Assembly (NCBI GenBank): GCA_017410375.1 | Contig: JAFQQW010000061.1 | Coordinates: forward strand, 1-64,000 | Length of the DNA: 64,000 nt | DNA from: Clostridia bacterium | GTDB taxonomy: Bacteria; Bacillota; Clostridia; RGIG6154 | Direction: 5' to 3' | In this document: piece by piece, positions 10,501 to 19,358 of the stretch | Layout of the letters: the number at the start of each line of letters is the position of its first letter | How positions within the stretch are numbered: position 1 is the stretch's first letter | The notes under the pieces: generated by a model | The model's input: only the letters and a program-made list of their open reading frames with translations | Databases searched by the model: none | What the model was told of the DNA's origin: nothing | Position numbers and translations under genes: made by a program

Positions 10501-12940
10501 CGTGCAGAGTAACCACATTCCCTTCTACGGTATAATCGGTGGGCACAAACCATGTGCCTACACCTGCTTTATAGGGATTAATGGTCGCACCGCCAAAGGT
10601 TTCTCCCTCGTATGAAAAGGTGGTATACATGCTGAGCATTTCTCTGTCTTCGGTATATCTTGCTTCATCGGCACGCATAACAATGTATCCTAACTTCTCG
10701 TCTCTGCCGGTGGTTTTTACCCATGCACCGTTGGATTTAGAGTAAATTTCACGCTGAACAACCTGCCCCTTGGAAGTAGGCACCTTATAGAACACAACCT
10801 TGGTGTGTTCGTTTTCAATGGAATGGGATTCTGTGGGTGCAGCCTGTTCAAGGGCATAATTCGGGAAGTTAAACTTCACGTTAGCCGCCGCATTTATAGG
10901 TGTTGTAAGAGTTAGAAGGTTTGCATACACTTCATCCGGCTTGTATTCGGGGTCTTTTGTCAAAAGCACACCGTCAAAACGGGCATAGAAGCCGGAGGTG
11001 TCATACATTTTCAGCTGATGCTTACCTGCCGAAAGGTCTACCGCGCCCAAAAGCTCCCATCTGTAGCCCTGTGCACCGTGGTCACCCATACGGTTTTCCA
11101 GCATGGGCATATCATCAAAGCCGACATTCATGAAACGGCTGCCCTGGGCATTGGTTGCAAAATCTTTTGCGTGACCCCATACATAATAGGTGCCACCCTT
11201 AACCGAAAAGTTTGCAATGGCAGGTCTTGTGTTGGAAGGATCTGCGTCCTCCGGCTTTGCATTGGGTTTAGCGGGAATCATACCGCGCAACGCGCTGTCG
11301 TTAAACGCATCTGAAGATGCAGGCTCTCTTGTCCAGGTACCCACATCTACAAAGGACTGCATGTTGAAAAAGACCGTTTCCTCCGGAATGATTGCCAAAA
11401 TCACAACCGTCTGGGTTGCATCTATCCATTTTACCTGCGCACCTAACGCTTCCGAAACAAAGCGCAAAGGTACTAGGGTTCTGCCATCTTTTAATACAGC
11501 CGGCTGGTCAAGCACTTTCGCTCTGTTCCCGACCAGTGCATTGGACATACCGATGGGCAATTCGATGCGCACACCATTCCGCTCACCGATGGCGGTCTGA
11601 TTCTCGTCATCCCAGGATACGGTGCAACCGAGCGCTTCAAAAATCGCACGGAAAGGCACCATGGTTCTGTCATTCATCAAAACGGGGTCTACATCAAACT
11701 GCATCCATTCGCCATTTAAATTTACTGCAATTTCAGAAGCCGGTCTGCCCGGAAGGCTTGTTTCATCGTAGGAATAGTCACCCTGCTTATACAAATCCAG
11801 TGCCAAAGACAAGATTTCAGCCTTCGTGCTTTCAGGATTAAATTCCAAGTCATCGGTAATGACAATCATCGCAACACGCGCGCTGTTACCGCTGGAGTCT
11901 TTGATTTCCAGGCTGGTTTCACCGCCGAAATAAGAAAATTCAGGAGAAGCCTGCCAGTTAAAGCCTTCTTCACCGTGATTACCCAGGCGCTGTACTACAG
12001 AATCGCCGATAACCACCTCAAAATGTCTGGTGCCGGGTGCGTTGTTTGCAAAATCCTTTGCAATGGCATAAACCTTATAGATTCCGTTGTCCGGCAAAAC
12101 GATATTGGTCTTGGGGCTACGGGTTGCAGGCTTTGCCGCCGCACCGCCGGTCATATAGGTAATGGAGCTTTCTTTATCCTTTTCAATATGCCAATCGCCT
12201 AAGTCTTCAAAGGAAGAATTGTTAAAAATCAGATAATTCTTGCCTTCCTTTAAAGCTTTTGAGGGTTCAACCGGACCCTCCGGCTCAACAGGCGCAGGTG
12301 TTATCTCCGTTGCAGGCGCATCCTCCTTGTCTTCGGGTGCACCGCCGGTGGATTCACCAATAATAACCGCATCCTTTGAAGGAAGGGTTCCTTGCACATA
12401 CGCAGACTCCGCAAGCGCCTTTACCGATGCATCATCCGCGCCCGGCTTAAAGCTTAAGTCGTCGGTGATCACAATCATCGCACAACGGGGATAGTTACCG
12501 ACTACATCTTTAAAAGAAAAGACCGCTTTACCTGCCTGAACCTTAAGCTCGCCCGAGGACTGCCATGCAAAGCCCATCTGCCCATGGTCACCGGTGCGAT
12601 AGGACACATCGCCCAGATACACATCATAATAACGGGTGCCCGGGGCTGTGGTGTGGTCTTTGGACAGCGCATAAATTTTGTATGTACCGTCTTTGGGCAA
12701 ATTGATTTCAATAGACGGATTCTGCTTTACCGCCTTACCATCCTTACCGCCCAAAAGATACTCATACGCGGCACTACTATCTGTAGTAACAGTCCACGCA
12801 CCGAGATTTTCAAAGGTACGGGGTGTCAGCACGATGTAGGTTTTTCCGCTCTTTAAAGGCGCATCTGCCGCCATTACCCCAAAGGGCATAAGTGCCAAAA
12901 CCATACAAAGTGCCAACAAAAATGCTGTAACTTTTTTCAT
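7553..12940 (-). CDS. Giant secreted multidomain protein P2, two N-terminal CBM-like modules
   Basis: 1795 aa, paralogue of P1. Signal peptide ends near GVMAADAP. It has two N-terminal CBM-like modules (about 27-172 and 236-385; motifs GDHGQMGFAWQSSG and GNHGEEGFNWQ). A Pro/Glu-rich linker (about 205-235) separates them. A PF07833 pair (~400-515), a third CBM-like module (~520-670, MGDHGAQGYRW), the shared beta-rich and alpha/alpha regions, and a single C-terminal ~105-residue module follow. The catalytic region is closest to P3; some stretches are nearly identical in DNA. No enzyme family is assigned. It is probably secreted and acts on a polymer. GGAG lies 7-8 nt before the ATG. Its promoter has TTGACA and TATACT with two upstream CAAC boxes, unlike P1. 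Long plus-strand open frames inside it are antisense shadows. Confidence 0.85.
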   Translation of the reverse strand: MKKVTAFLLALCMVLALMPFGVMAADAPLKSGKTYIVLTPRTFENLGAWTVTTDSSAAYEYLLGGKDGKAVKQNPSIEINLPKDGTYKIYALSKDHTTAPGTRYYDVYLGDVSYRTGDHGQMGFAWQSSGELKVQAGKAVFSFKDVVGNYPRCAMIVITDDLSFKPGADDASVKALAESAYVQGTLPSKDAVIIGESTGGAPEDKEDAPATEITPAPVEPEGPVEPSKALKEGKNYLIFNNSSFEDLGDWHIEKDKESSITYMTGGAAAKPATRSPKTNIVLPDNGIYKVYAIAKDFANNAPGTRHFEVVIGDSVVQRLGNHGEEGFNWQASPEFSYFGGETSLEIKDSSGNSARVAMIVITDDLEFNPESTKAEILSLALDLYKQGDYSYDETSLPGRPASEIAVNLNGEWMQFDVDPVLMNDRTMVPFRAIFEALGCTVSWDDENQTAIGERNGVRIELPIGMSNALVGNRAKVLDQPAVLKDGRTLVPLRFVSEALGAQVKWIDATQTVVILAIIPEETVFFNMQSFVDVGTWTREPASSDAFNDSALRGMIPAKPNAKPEDADPSNTRPAIANFSVKGGTYYVWGHAKDFATNAQGSRFMNVGFDDMPMLENRMGDHGAQGYRWELLGAVDLSAGKHQLKMYDTSGFYARFDGVLLTKDPEYKPDEVYANLLTLTTPINAAANVKFNFPNYALEQAAPTESHSIENEHTKVVFYKVPTSKGQVVQREIYSKSNGAWVKTTGRDEKLGYIVMRADEARYTEDREMLSMYTTFSYEGETFGGATINPYKAGVGTWFVPTDYTVEGNVVTLHASNDVGSMTAKWSLDDNKAPLVSIDTTFAKDGYYTIGVNEGKGFEFERFEYALAPFRVAYKRVNDEAQLFTESYLFTPMGTHTLYANNEYSTLPVTKGVAVEPSWIPVRWVYADNNLFGITMNDMNGLHQGAVFAPVLGSAESKMTAGQTYNMQVRMISTVADWFTNYENIVTNLFDVTDYRKNHVVSLNQTIFNTRETALDDKYGGWDVYDKNHYNMESGNITSNANTMQYMQDYLLSEDEDMLTRRAIPTMVNALTRGGLFFNRVGTTDTDYFQKVDDPTAMSGPITGFNANVWGGMYEMTRGMVPFLHQHALVKGQQAVTNSYGAVAPFVNDLNMYKYTGDKTYLQKAVATADKYVEDMVYNENTTMPAWESFIWISYYPNLGSLMDIYEVTGDKKYLDAAEETAKWMSTAFWVPGVDGTRKTDKIVMVNDWEEMQKRVWIARDEAGRTYWWAGDKQLRAGREENLAENPESLKNITDRTRLEEGWLASRTGLGIEQASTFKNGLNIIMQSFVGDYMKLAAYTGNDYYATMAKNAIIGRFSDYDGYYRAAYTTYQQEVDYPKEGPDYTNLYWHHIPPYLAMLEDFIINQTFADSNQNIHFPSLRQNGYAYFNSNQYGHAPGKFYEEEGMWPWLAEDTVLPDSIQINWMAARKDGVMGVAFMNEDHVDTTTTISLGAKVPGGANYSGTAVLYDENGKIGTVEVANGKFTLTVPAKGFRAVKLNIPEVKAPSFASVNFDVTKSTLGATVTEHKNGKGYTLQMSPDFYYAYVYTTTNQRKIQSATLTYTVNGETKTETATVYPFEFIVKVDDPNAEFVYTLSETDLNGKVTELGGGTLMTAALSAKKGIKDPITQAPKEETKTEVQATAEAKKLKFEPTTLTYKAQGCDSTGKLRFVLNKAGLSFTPDEKNVVGLTLSGVLTTRENETIDFKTVVIGYEDRGETMVLITEPTAKVTSAKYGSDNRGQGTYEWSDMILGPVEK

Positions 12941-12994
12941 ATTTTTTCTCCTTTTCTTTTTTTAATCGGTTTAAGCCAACCTTACTCTATTTTT

Positions 12995-13069
12995 AGTATA
13001 TCATAATTTAAAATTCTGTCAAATGCAAAAAATTGCTCTCTTGTTGTTTAAAATTATCTTTTTGTTGCC
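12995..13069 (-). promoter_or_regulatory. P2 promoter with two CAAC boxes 21 bp apart
   Basis: On the minus strand: TTGACA (13017-13022), 16-bp spacer, TATACT (12995-13000). Upstream, GGCAACAAAAA (13059-13069) and AAACAACAAGA (13039-13049) have CAAC cores exactly 21 bp apart, two helical turns, as expected for the half-sites of an AraC dimer. The first box matches the P1 element at 9 of 11 positions. Confidence 0.6.
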
Positions 13070-13104
13070 TAAAATGCTATTTTTCATTAAAAAAGTTGCA
13101 CTAA

Positions 13105-13140
13105 AAAAAGAAGTGTCGTACTCGACACTTCTTTTGTTTT
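13105..13140 (-). terminator. Terminator of P3
   Basis: AGAAGTGTCG/CGACACTTCT stem. On the minus strand it is followed by a T-run (the AAAAAAAG at ~13102-13110). It lies directly after the P3 stop. Confidence 0.8.
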
Positions 13141-13141
13141 T

Positions 13142-16100
13142 TTATTCTACGGGACTTAATACTACATCCGACCAGCTGTATCTGCCGGAAGAAGTCGCAC
13201 CGTAATTTTGTGCATGTATTGCCTCGGTGGGCGCAACAACCAAAATAATCTGTGTGCTGTTGCGATCCTCAAATCCCAATATTCTGGACTTGAATTTTTC
13301 TTGTTTGCCGTTTGCTGTAATGTTGATTACACCGCTGATGGTAAGACCTACCACATTGTCCGCGTTTGCTTCAAAGGGCATGCCCTCCTTTTCGATTACA
13401 AAGCGAAGCTCGCCCGTTTTACTGCTCCCCTGAGATTTGCAGGTAACAGGAGTCGGGTCAAATTTCAAAGCCTTTGCCGCTGCAGTCGGTTTCACCTCAG
13501 GCACAGGTACCTCTTTTTCAATCTCAACCACAACCGGTTCTTTAATACCTTTCTTTGCAGAAAGGGCTGCGGTCATGAGTGTACCGCCACCCAATTCAGT
13601 TACCTTGCCCTCTAAGTCTGTTTCACTTATTGTGTAGGTAAACTCTGCATCAGGGTCATCCACTTTTACAATAAATTCAAAGGGATATACAGTTGCCGTT
13701 TCGGTTTTGGTTTCGCCGTTTACCGTGTATGTCAGGGTCGCACTCTGAATCTTTCTCTGATTGGTTGTGGTGTACACATACGCATAGTAGAATTCCGGCG
13801 ACAGCTGTAAGGTATAGCCTTTACCGTTGGTATGCTCGGATACGGTTGCACCAAGTGTTGCGGAGGTCGCACTGTAATCCATGGATGCAAAGGCAGGTGC
13901 TTTCACTTCCGGAATGTTCAGTTTAACTGCTCTGAAGCCCTTTGCAGGAACGGTTAACGTAAACTTACCGTTTGCCACTTCCACTGTACCAATTTTGCCG
14001 TTTTCATCATACAAAACAGCCGTTCCGCTGTAATTTGCACCGCCCGGCACTTTAGCGCCTAAAGATACGGTTGTGGTGGTATCCACATGGTCCTCGTTCA
14101 TGAATGCCACGCCCATCACACCATCTTTTCTTGCCGCCATCCAGTTAATCTGAATGGAATCGGGCAAAACAGTATCCTCTGCCAGCCAGGGCCACATACC
14201 TTCTTCTTCATAGAACTTACCGGGTGCATGCCCGTACTGGTTGGAGTTAAAGTATGCATACCCGTTCTGACGAAGAGACGGGAAATGAATGTTTTGGTTG
14301 GAGCTTGCAAAGGTCTGGTTAATTAAGAAGTCCTCCAGCATCGCCAAAAACGGCGGAATGTGATGCCAGTAAATACCTGTGTAATCGGGTCCTTCAACAG
14401 GATAGTTGATTTCCTGCTGATAGGTGGTGTAGCAGGTTCTGTAATAACCGTCATAGTTGCTGAATCTGCCGATAATGGTGTTCTTTGCAAGGGTTGCATA
14501 ATAATCGTTGCCGGTGTATGCCGAAAGCTTCAGAAAATCCCCTGCAAACGACTGCATGATGATGTTCAAGCCGTTTTTAAAAGTAGAAGCCTGCTCAATG
14601 CCAAGGCCTGTACGGGAAGCCAGCCAGCCCTCTTCCAAACGGGTTCTGTCTGTAATATTCTTTAAGGATTCGGGATTTTCAGCAAGGTTTTCCTCACGAC
14701 CGATACGCATTTGCTTGTCGCCTGCCCACCAATAGGTTCTGGTGGTTTCCTGTTTTGCTATCCAGTTGTCCTTCTTCATGGTTTCCCAATCGTTGACCAT
14801 GATGATTTTATCGGTCTTTCTGGTACCGTCCACACCCGGTACCCAGAATGCAGTAGACATCCATTGTGCGGTTTTCTCTGCCGCATCTAAGTATTTCTTG
14901 TCACCGGTAATTTCATAAATATCCATCAGCGAACCTAAGTTCGGATAGTACGAAACCCAGATAAAGGTTGTCCATACCGGCATTTCCGCATTTTCTGCGT
15001 ACACAGATTCTTCTAAATATTTGTCTGCCCCCGCAATTGCCTTATCCAAGTATTGCTTGTCGCCTGAATATTTGTACATATACAAATCATTCACAAAAGG
15101 TGCAATGGAGCTGGATGCGGAATTGGTTACCGCCTGCTGCCCCTTAAGCAATGTCTGCTGGTGCAAAAACGGCATCATACCACGGGACATTTCATACATA
15201 CCGCCCCACACGTTGGCATTAAAGTTTGCAATGGGACTGCCTATCGCAGAGGGATTGCTTACCTTCTCAAAGCCGTCCTCATCGGATGTACCCACACGGT
15301 TAAAGTGGAAGCTTCCGCGGGTCAGCGCATTTGCAACAGAGGGAATGGTACGTTTTTCAAGCATCTCCATATCCTCGGTCAGGAGGTAATCCTGCAGAGC
15401 CTGCATACCGTTTGCGTTAGAAGTACGGTTGCCGTTTTCCATGTTATAGTATGCCTTATCATACACATCCCAACCGCTGTATTTGTCATCCAATGCGGTT
15501 TTACGGGTGTTGAAAATTGCCTGGTTTAAAGAAACCACATAATTCTTTCGGTAGTCGGTTACGTCAAACAGATTGGTTACGGTATCTTCGTAGTTTGCAA
15601 ACCAGTCTGCCACGGTAGAAATCATACGAACCTGAACATTATAGTTCTGTCCTGCAGTCATTTTGGATTCTGCAGAGCCCAGTACAGGTGCAAACAAGGC
15701 TGCCTGATGCATATTGCTTGCATCATTCATGGTAATACCGAACAGATTGTTGTTTTCATATACCCATCTTACCGGAATCCAGCTTGGCTCTGCCACAACA
15801 CCCTTAGTTACAGGAAGTGCCGCGTATTCGTTGTTGGCATAAAGGGTGTGGGCACCCATAGGTGTAAAGAGATAAGATTCGGTATAAAGCTGTGGTTTTT
15901 CACTTACACGTTTATATGCCACACGGAACGGTGCCAGCGCATGCTCAAATCCTTCATACAAAAAGCCCTTACCCTCATGCACACCAACGGTATAATAACC
16001 ATCCTGCGCAAAGGATACATCTACCGAAACCAAAGGTGCAGTATTGTCATCCAATGACCAGGTTGCGGTAAGTGTACCGTATTCATTGGACGCACAGGAA

Positions 16101-19090
16101 AGAATTACCTTGTTCCCGTCTACCGTGTAATCGGTCGGCACAAACCATTTTCCGACACCTGCCACATACGGATTTGTGGTGCTGCCTTCAATGGTTTCAC
16201 CACCATAAGTAAATGTAGTCTGCATATTCAGCAGGTCACGCACTTCGGCATAAGAAGCCTTGTCTGCCCGCACCACATAGTAGCCTAAATCCTCATTTCT
16301 GCCGGTGGTTTTTACCCAAGACCCGTTTGATTTGGAATAAATTTCTCTTTGTACCACCTGTCCGTTGGAGGTGGGTACTTTATAAAATACGACTTTCGTC
16401 TTGTCGTTTTCAATGGAATAAGATTCGGTCGGCACACCCTGCTCATTTGCATAGCCCGGGAAGGGGAATTTAATATCTGCCGCACCCGAAACAGGTACAA
16501 CATCCTGTACAATAAGTTCATAGGATTCGGCAGGAACATACTCAGAATCGGTGGTTAAAAGAATACCGTCAAAACGCGCATAGTAGCCGGAGGTATCATA
16601 TACCTTAAGCTTGTGTCTGCCACGGGTTAAATCCACCGTACCCAAAAGCTCCCACACATAGCCCTGCTTGCCATGGTCACCCATACGGTTTTCCATCATG
16701 GGCATATCGTCAAAGCCGACATTCATAAAGCGAGAGCCCTGTGCATTGGTCGAAAAGTCTTTTGCGTGTCCCCATACATAATAGGTACCGCCGTTCACAT
16801 CAATGTTTGCAATCGCAGGTCTTGTATTTGAAGGATCTGCATCCTCGGGCGTTGATTGTGTGCCCGCAGGTTTTGTACCCTTCATCGCCTGATCATTAAA
16901 CGCATCGGTAGACTTGATTTCTCTGACCCATGTCCCCATGTCCACAAAGGATTCAAAGGTCAAAAATACTTTTTCGGTAGGTACGGATGCAGAAATCGCA
17001 ACGGTCTGGGTATCCTCAAACCATTCCACCTGTGCACCTAAAGATTCGGATACAAAGCGGAGCGGAACCAAAGTTCTGCCATCCTTTAATACGGCAGGCT
17101 GATCCAAAACCTTTGCCACGTTGTTTACAGAAACATTCAAAGAACCGATAGGCAAAACAATTTTCTGCCCGTTTCGCATACCGATGGCGGTCTGATTCAC
17201 ATCATCCCAGGAAACGGTACATCCCAGCGCTTCAAAAATCGCACGGAAAGGTACCATGGTTCTGTCGTTCATCAAAATGGGGTCTACATCAAACTGCATC
17301 CATTCGCCGTTTAAACGAACCGCAATTTCGGATGCGGGTCTGCCGGTCACATCCCCTTTGGTATAGGTATAATCCCCTGCCTTATACAGCTTTTCTTTCA
17401 AAGCAGTCATCTGTCTGTCATTGCATTTGGGATCAAAATCCAAATCGTCTGTAATGACCAGCATTGCCACACGCGGTTGATTCCCGCTGGTGTCTTTTAA
17501 CGTAAGCGCCATTTCACCGCCAAAAACGGTAAAGGCTTCGCTTTTTTGCCATTCAAAGCCGTTTTTACCGTGATTACCAAGTCTTTCGGAAACAATTCCG
17601 TCCCCCAGCACCGCTTCAAAATGACGGCTCCCCGCCTTATTGCGTGCATAATCCTTGGTATAGGCATAGAATTTATAGGTTGCATCCTTAGGCAACACAA
17701 TTTGAATAGCAGGATTGTTCTGTGCAGGATTTTCGTTCGCACCGCCAACCAGATAGGTCACGCCATCTGCCGTCTCAATCTTCCAGTCGCCCAAATCCTT
17801 AAAGGAAGTGGTGTCAAAAACCATATAAGTTTTATCTGCCTTCAGTGCATAGGGCGCAACGTTCTTGTCGCGTACCGCACCGGGCAATTCGCCTGTGGAA
17901 ACGCCTGTAACGGTTGCATCCTTTACGTCTGCGGCAGAAGCCTTTACATTTGCCTTTTCGGCAATGGCAGCCACACTTTCATTGTCAGCGCCGGGATTAA
18001 ACGAAAGATTATCCGTAATTACAATCGCTGCACAACGGGAATAGTTGCCCGATACATCCATAACCGACAAAGTGGTTTTGCCGGCGGTAACCTCTATTGG
18101 CTCGGAAGACTGCCAGCTAAAGCCCTTCTGACCGTGATTGCCTGTACGATAAGCGAATTCGCCCAAAACAATATCATAATAACGGGAGCCTGCCCCCTCG
18201 TTGGAATCCTTGCTTAATGCATAGATTTTATAAGTGCCATCTTCAGGCAGAATCACCTCAACAGAAGGATTCTTTTCTGCAGTAACGCCCGCTTTACCGC
18301 CAATCAGATAGGAATAGGACTGCTCGTCCGTCTTATCCTTTGTAAGCGACCAGTCTTTTAAATCCTTAAATGCGTGGGGCATCACCACCACATAATTCTT
18401 GCCGTCACCAAAATCAGCTTTGCCAACCGCAGAACCGCTTGCAGACGGTTTTGCAGGCTCTGTCGGAGCAATGACTTCGCCCTCTGCATTCGCCTCGCCC
18501 TGAATGGTTGCTTTCTTTGTGGTCTGGATTTCGTCCGGCTTGTACTTAATTTTGCTCAAAGCCGCTACAGCTTCGTTATCCGAACCGGGTGCAAATGTCA
18601 GATCGTCTGTGATAACAATTGCTGCACAACGGGAATAGTTACCCGAAACATCGGTAAGCGTCAGAGTCGTTTTGCCTGCAGTTGCCTGCAATTCTCCCGA
18701 AGATTGCCAGCAAAAGCCGTTCTGACCGTGGTTACCGGTACGATAAGTCACATCCCCTAAAACCACATCAAAATAGCGGGTACCGGGGGCAGAAGTACTG
18801 TCCTTGCCCAATACATAAATTTTATAAGTACCATCCTTCGGGATTTCCACATCCACCGACGGATTTTCGGTAACAGGCGTACCTTTTTTACCGCCCAGCA
18901 TATACCCGAAGGATTGTGCCTGGTCCTTGTCGCTGGTGTGTGACCAACCTGCTTTGTCGCTGAAAACCGCAGGTGTAATTACAATGTAGGTCTTGCCGTC
19001 CTTGATGGGTGCATCTGCCGCAAAAGCCGTAAAAGGCACCAAAGACAGTACCATACAAAGCACCAACAGCAATGCTGTCATCTTTTTCAT
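13142..19090 (-). CDS. Giant secreted multidomain protein P3, three N-terminal CBM-like modules
   Basis: 1982 aa from the ATG at 19090. That start has AAAGGAG about 8 nt upstream; the in-frame ATG at 19120 only adds MIKKKKGERS before a normal signal peptide. Three N-terminal CBM-like modules (about 30-170, 225-365 and 410-560; motifs GNHGQNGFCWQSS, GNHGQKGFSWQSS, GNHGKNGFEWQ) come before the PF07833 pair (~580-695). A fourth such module follows (~700-850), then the shared beta-rich and alpha/alpha regions and one C-terminal module. Length differences among P1, P2 and P3 come mainly from module number (1, 2, 3). The role is inferred as for P1. It lies in the same direction directly upstream of P2, but a terminator and a separate promoter stand between them. 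No CAZy family is assigned. Confidence 0.85.
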   Translation of the reverse strand: MKKMTALLLVLCMVLSLVPFTAFAADAPIKDGKTYIVITPAVFSDKAGWSHTSDKDQAQSFGYMLGGKKGTPVTENPSVDVEIPKDGTYKIYVLGKDSTSAPGTRYFDVVLGDVTYRTGNHGQNGFCWQSSGELQATAGKTTLTLTDVSGNYSRCAAIVITDDLTFAPGSDNEAVAALSKIKYKPDEIQTTKKATIQGEANAEGEVIAPTEPAKPSASGSAVGKADFGDGKNYVVVMPHAFKDLKDWSLTKDKTDEQSYSYLIGGKAGVTAEKNPSVEVILPEDGTYKIYALSKDSNEGAGSRYYDIVLGEFAYRTGNHGQKGFSWQSSEPIEVTAGKTTLSVMDVSGNYSRCAAIVITDNLSFNPGADNESVAAIAEKANVKASAADVKDATVTGVSTGELPGAVRDKNVAPYALKADKTYMVFDTTSFKDLGDWKIETADGVTYLVGGANENPAQNNPAIQIVLPKDATYKFYAYTKDYARNKAGSRHFEAVLGDGIVSERLGNHGKNGFEWQKSEAFTVFGGEMALTLKDTSGNQPRVAMLVITDDLDFDPKCNDRQMTALKEKLYKAGDYTYTKGDVTGRPASEIAVRLNGEWMQFDVDPILMNDRTMVPFRAIFEALGCTVSWDDVNQTAIGMRNGQKIVLPIGSLNVSVNNVAKVLDQPAVLKDGRTLVPLRFVSESLGAQVEWFEDTQTVAISASVPTEKVFLTFESFVDMGTWVREIKSTDAFNDQAMKGTKPAGTQSTPEDADPSNTRPAIANIDVNGGTYYVWGHAKDFSTNAQGSRFMNVGFDDMPMMENRMGDHGKQGYVWELLGTVDLTRGRHKLKVYDTSGYYARFDGILLTTDSEYVPAESYELIVQDVVPVSGAADIKFPFPGYANEQGVPTESYSIENDKTKVVFYKVPTSNGQVVQREIYSKSNGSWVKTTGRNEDLGYYVVRADKASYAEVRDLLNMQTTFTYGGETIEGSTTNPYVAGVGKWFVPTDYTVDGNKVILSCASNEYGTLTATWSLDDNTAPLVSVDVSFAQDGYYTVGVHEGKGFLYEGFEHALAPFRVAYKRVSEKPQLYTESYLFTPMGAHTLYANNEYAALPVTKGVVAEPSWIPVRWVYENNNLFGITMNDASNMHQAALFAPVLGSAESKMTAGQNYNVQVRMISTVADWFANYEDTVTNLFDVTDYRKNYVVSLNQAIFNTRKTALDDKYSGWDVYDKAYYNMENGNRTSNANGMQALQDYLLTEDMEMLEKRTIPSVANALTRGSFHFNRVGTSDEDGFEKVSNPSAIGSPIANFNANVWGGMYEMSRGMMPFLHQQTLLKGQQAVTNSASSSIAPFVNDLYMYKYSGDKQYLDKAIAGADKYLEESVYAENAEMPVWTTFIWVSYYPNLGSLMDIYEITGDKKYLDAAEKTAQWMSTAFWVPGVDGTRKTDKIIMVNDWETMKKDNWIAKQETTRTYWWAGDKQMRIGREENLAENPESLKNITDRTRLEEGWLASRTGLGIEQASTFKNGLNIIMQSFAGDFLKLSAYTGNDYYATLAKNTIIGRFSNYDGYYRTCYTTYQQEINYPVEGPDYTGIYWHHIPPFLAMLEDFLINQTFASSNQNIHFPSLRQNGYAYFNSNQYGHAPGKFYEEEGMWPWLAEDTVLPDSIQINWMAARKDGVMGVAFMNEDHVDTTTTVSLGAKVPGGANYSGTAVLYDENGKIGTVEVANGKFTLTVPAKGFRAVKLNIPEVKAPAFASMDYSATSATLGATVSEHTNGKGYTLQLSPEFYYAYVYTTTNQRKIQSATLTYTVNGETKTETATVYPFEFIVKVDDPDAEFTYTISETDLEGKVTELGGGTLMTAALSAKKGIKEPVVVEIEKEVPVPEVKPTAAAKALKFDPTPVTCKSQGSSKTGELRFVIEKEGMPFEANADNVVGLTISGVINITANGKQEKFKSRILGFEDRNSTQIILVVAPTEAIHAQNYGATSSGRYSWSDVVLSPVE

Positions 19091-19151
19091 ACTTCTCTCT
19101 CCTTTTTTCTTCTTAATCAAAAGTGACTTTTATCACTCTATTCTTTCTTTA

Positions 19152-19215
19152 AGTGTACCATAATTTCAATCATCACGCAACAATGAAAGTTGACCGATTC
19201 ATGTTTAAAGTTGAC
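19152..19215 (-). promoter_or_regulatory. P3 promoter with a 21-bp direct repeat
   Basis: On the minus strand a weak -10 (TACACT, 19152-19157) lacks a clear -35. Upstream, GTCAACTTT occurs twice (19186-19194 and 19207-19215), spaced 21 bp. This looks like an activator-dependent promoter with two half-sites for an AraC-type dimer. Confidence 0.6.
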
Positions 19216-19235
19216 ATTTGCACAAAAAGCATTCC

Positions 19236-19297
19236 CTGCTGAGGGTCGCTGTCATGCTGAATACATGTGAAGCATCTCCTGCACAGAACGCACAAAA
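19236..19297. repeat. Dispersed intergenic repeat fragment
   Basis: The segment GTCATGCTGAATACATGTG and the following CACAGAACGCACA resemble short dispersed repeats seen elsewhere in this window (35619-35657) and in many Firmicute genomes. It is non-coding. Confidence 0.4.
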
Positions 19298-19332
19298 AAC
19301 GGAGCGGAATTCTCTAAGAATTCCGCTCCGTT
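19294..19332 (-). terminator. Terminator of the AGCS symporter gene
   Basis: AACGGAGCGGAATTC/GAATTCCGCTCCGTT stem at 19298-19332. In the minus direction it is followed by a T-run (19294-19299). The same stem sequence recurs at 35664-35700, also as a terminator. Confidence 0.85.
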
Positions 19333-19358
19333 ACTTACTTTTAATATGATTAAAACGC

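Noticed and set aside
1372-19090. Tandem assembly artefact creating P1-P3
   Set aside because: The copies differ in module number, promoters and many silent sites, so they are real, old duplicates.
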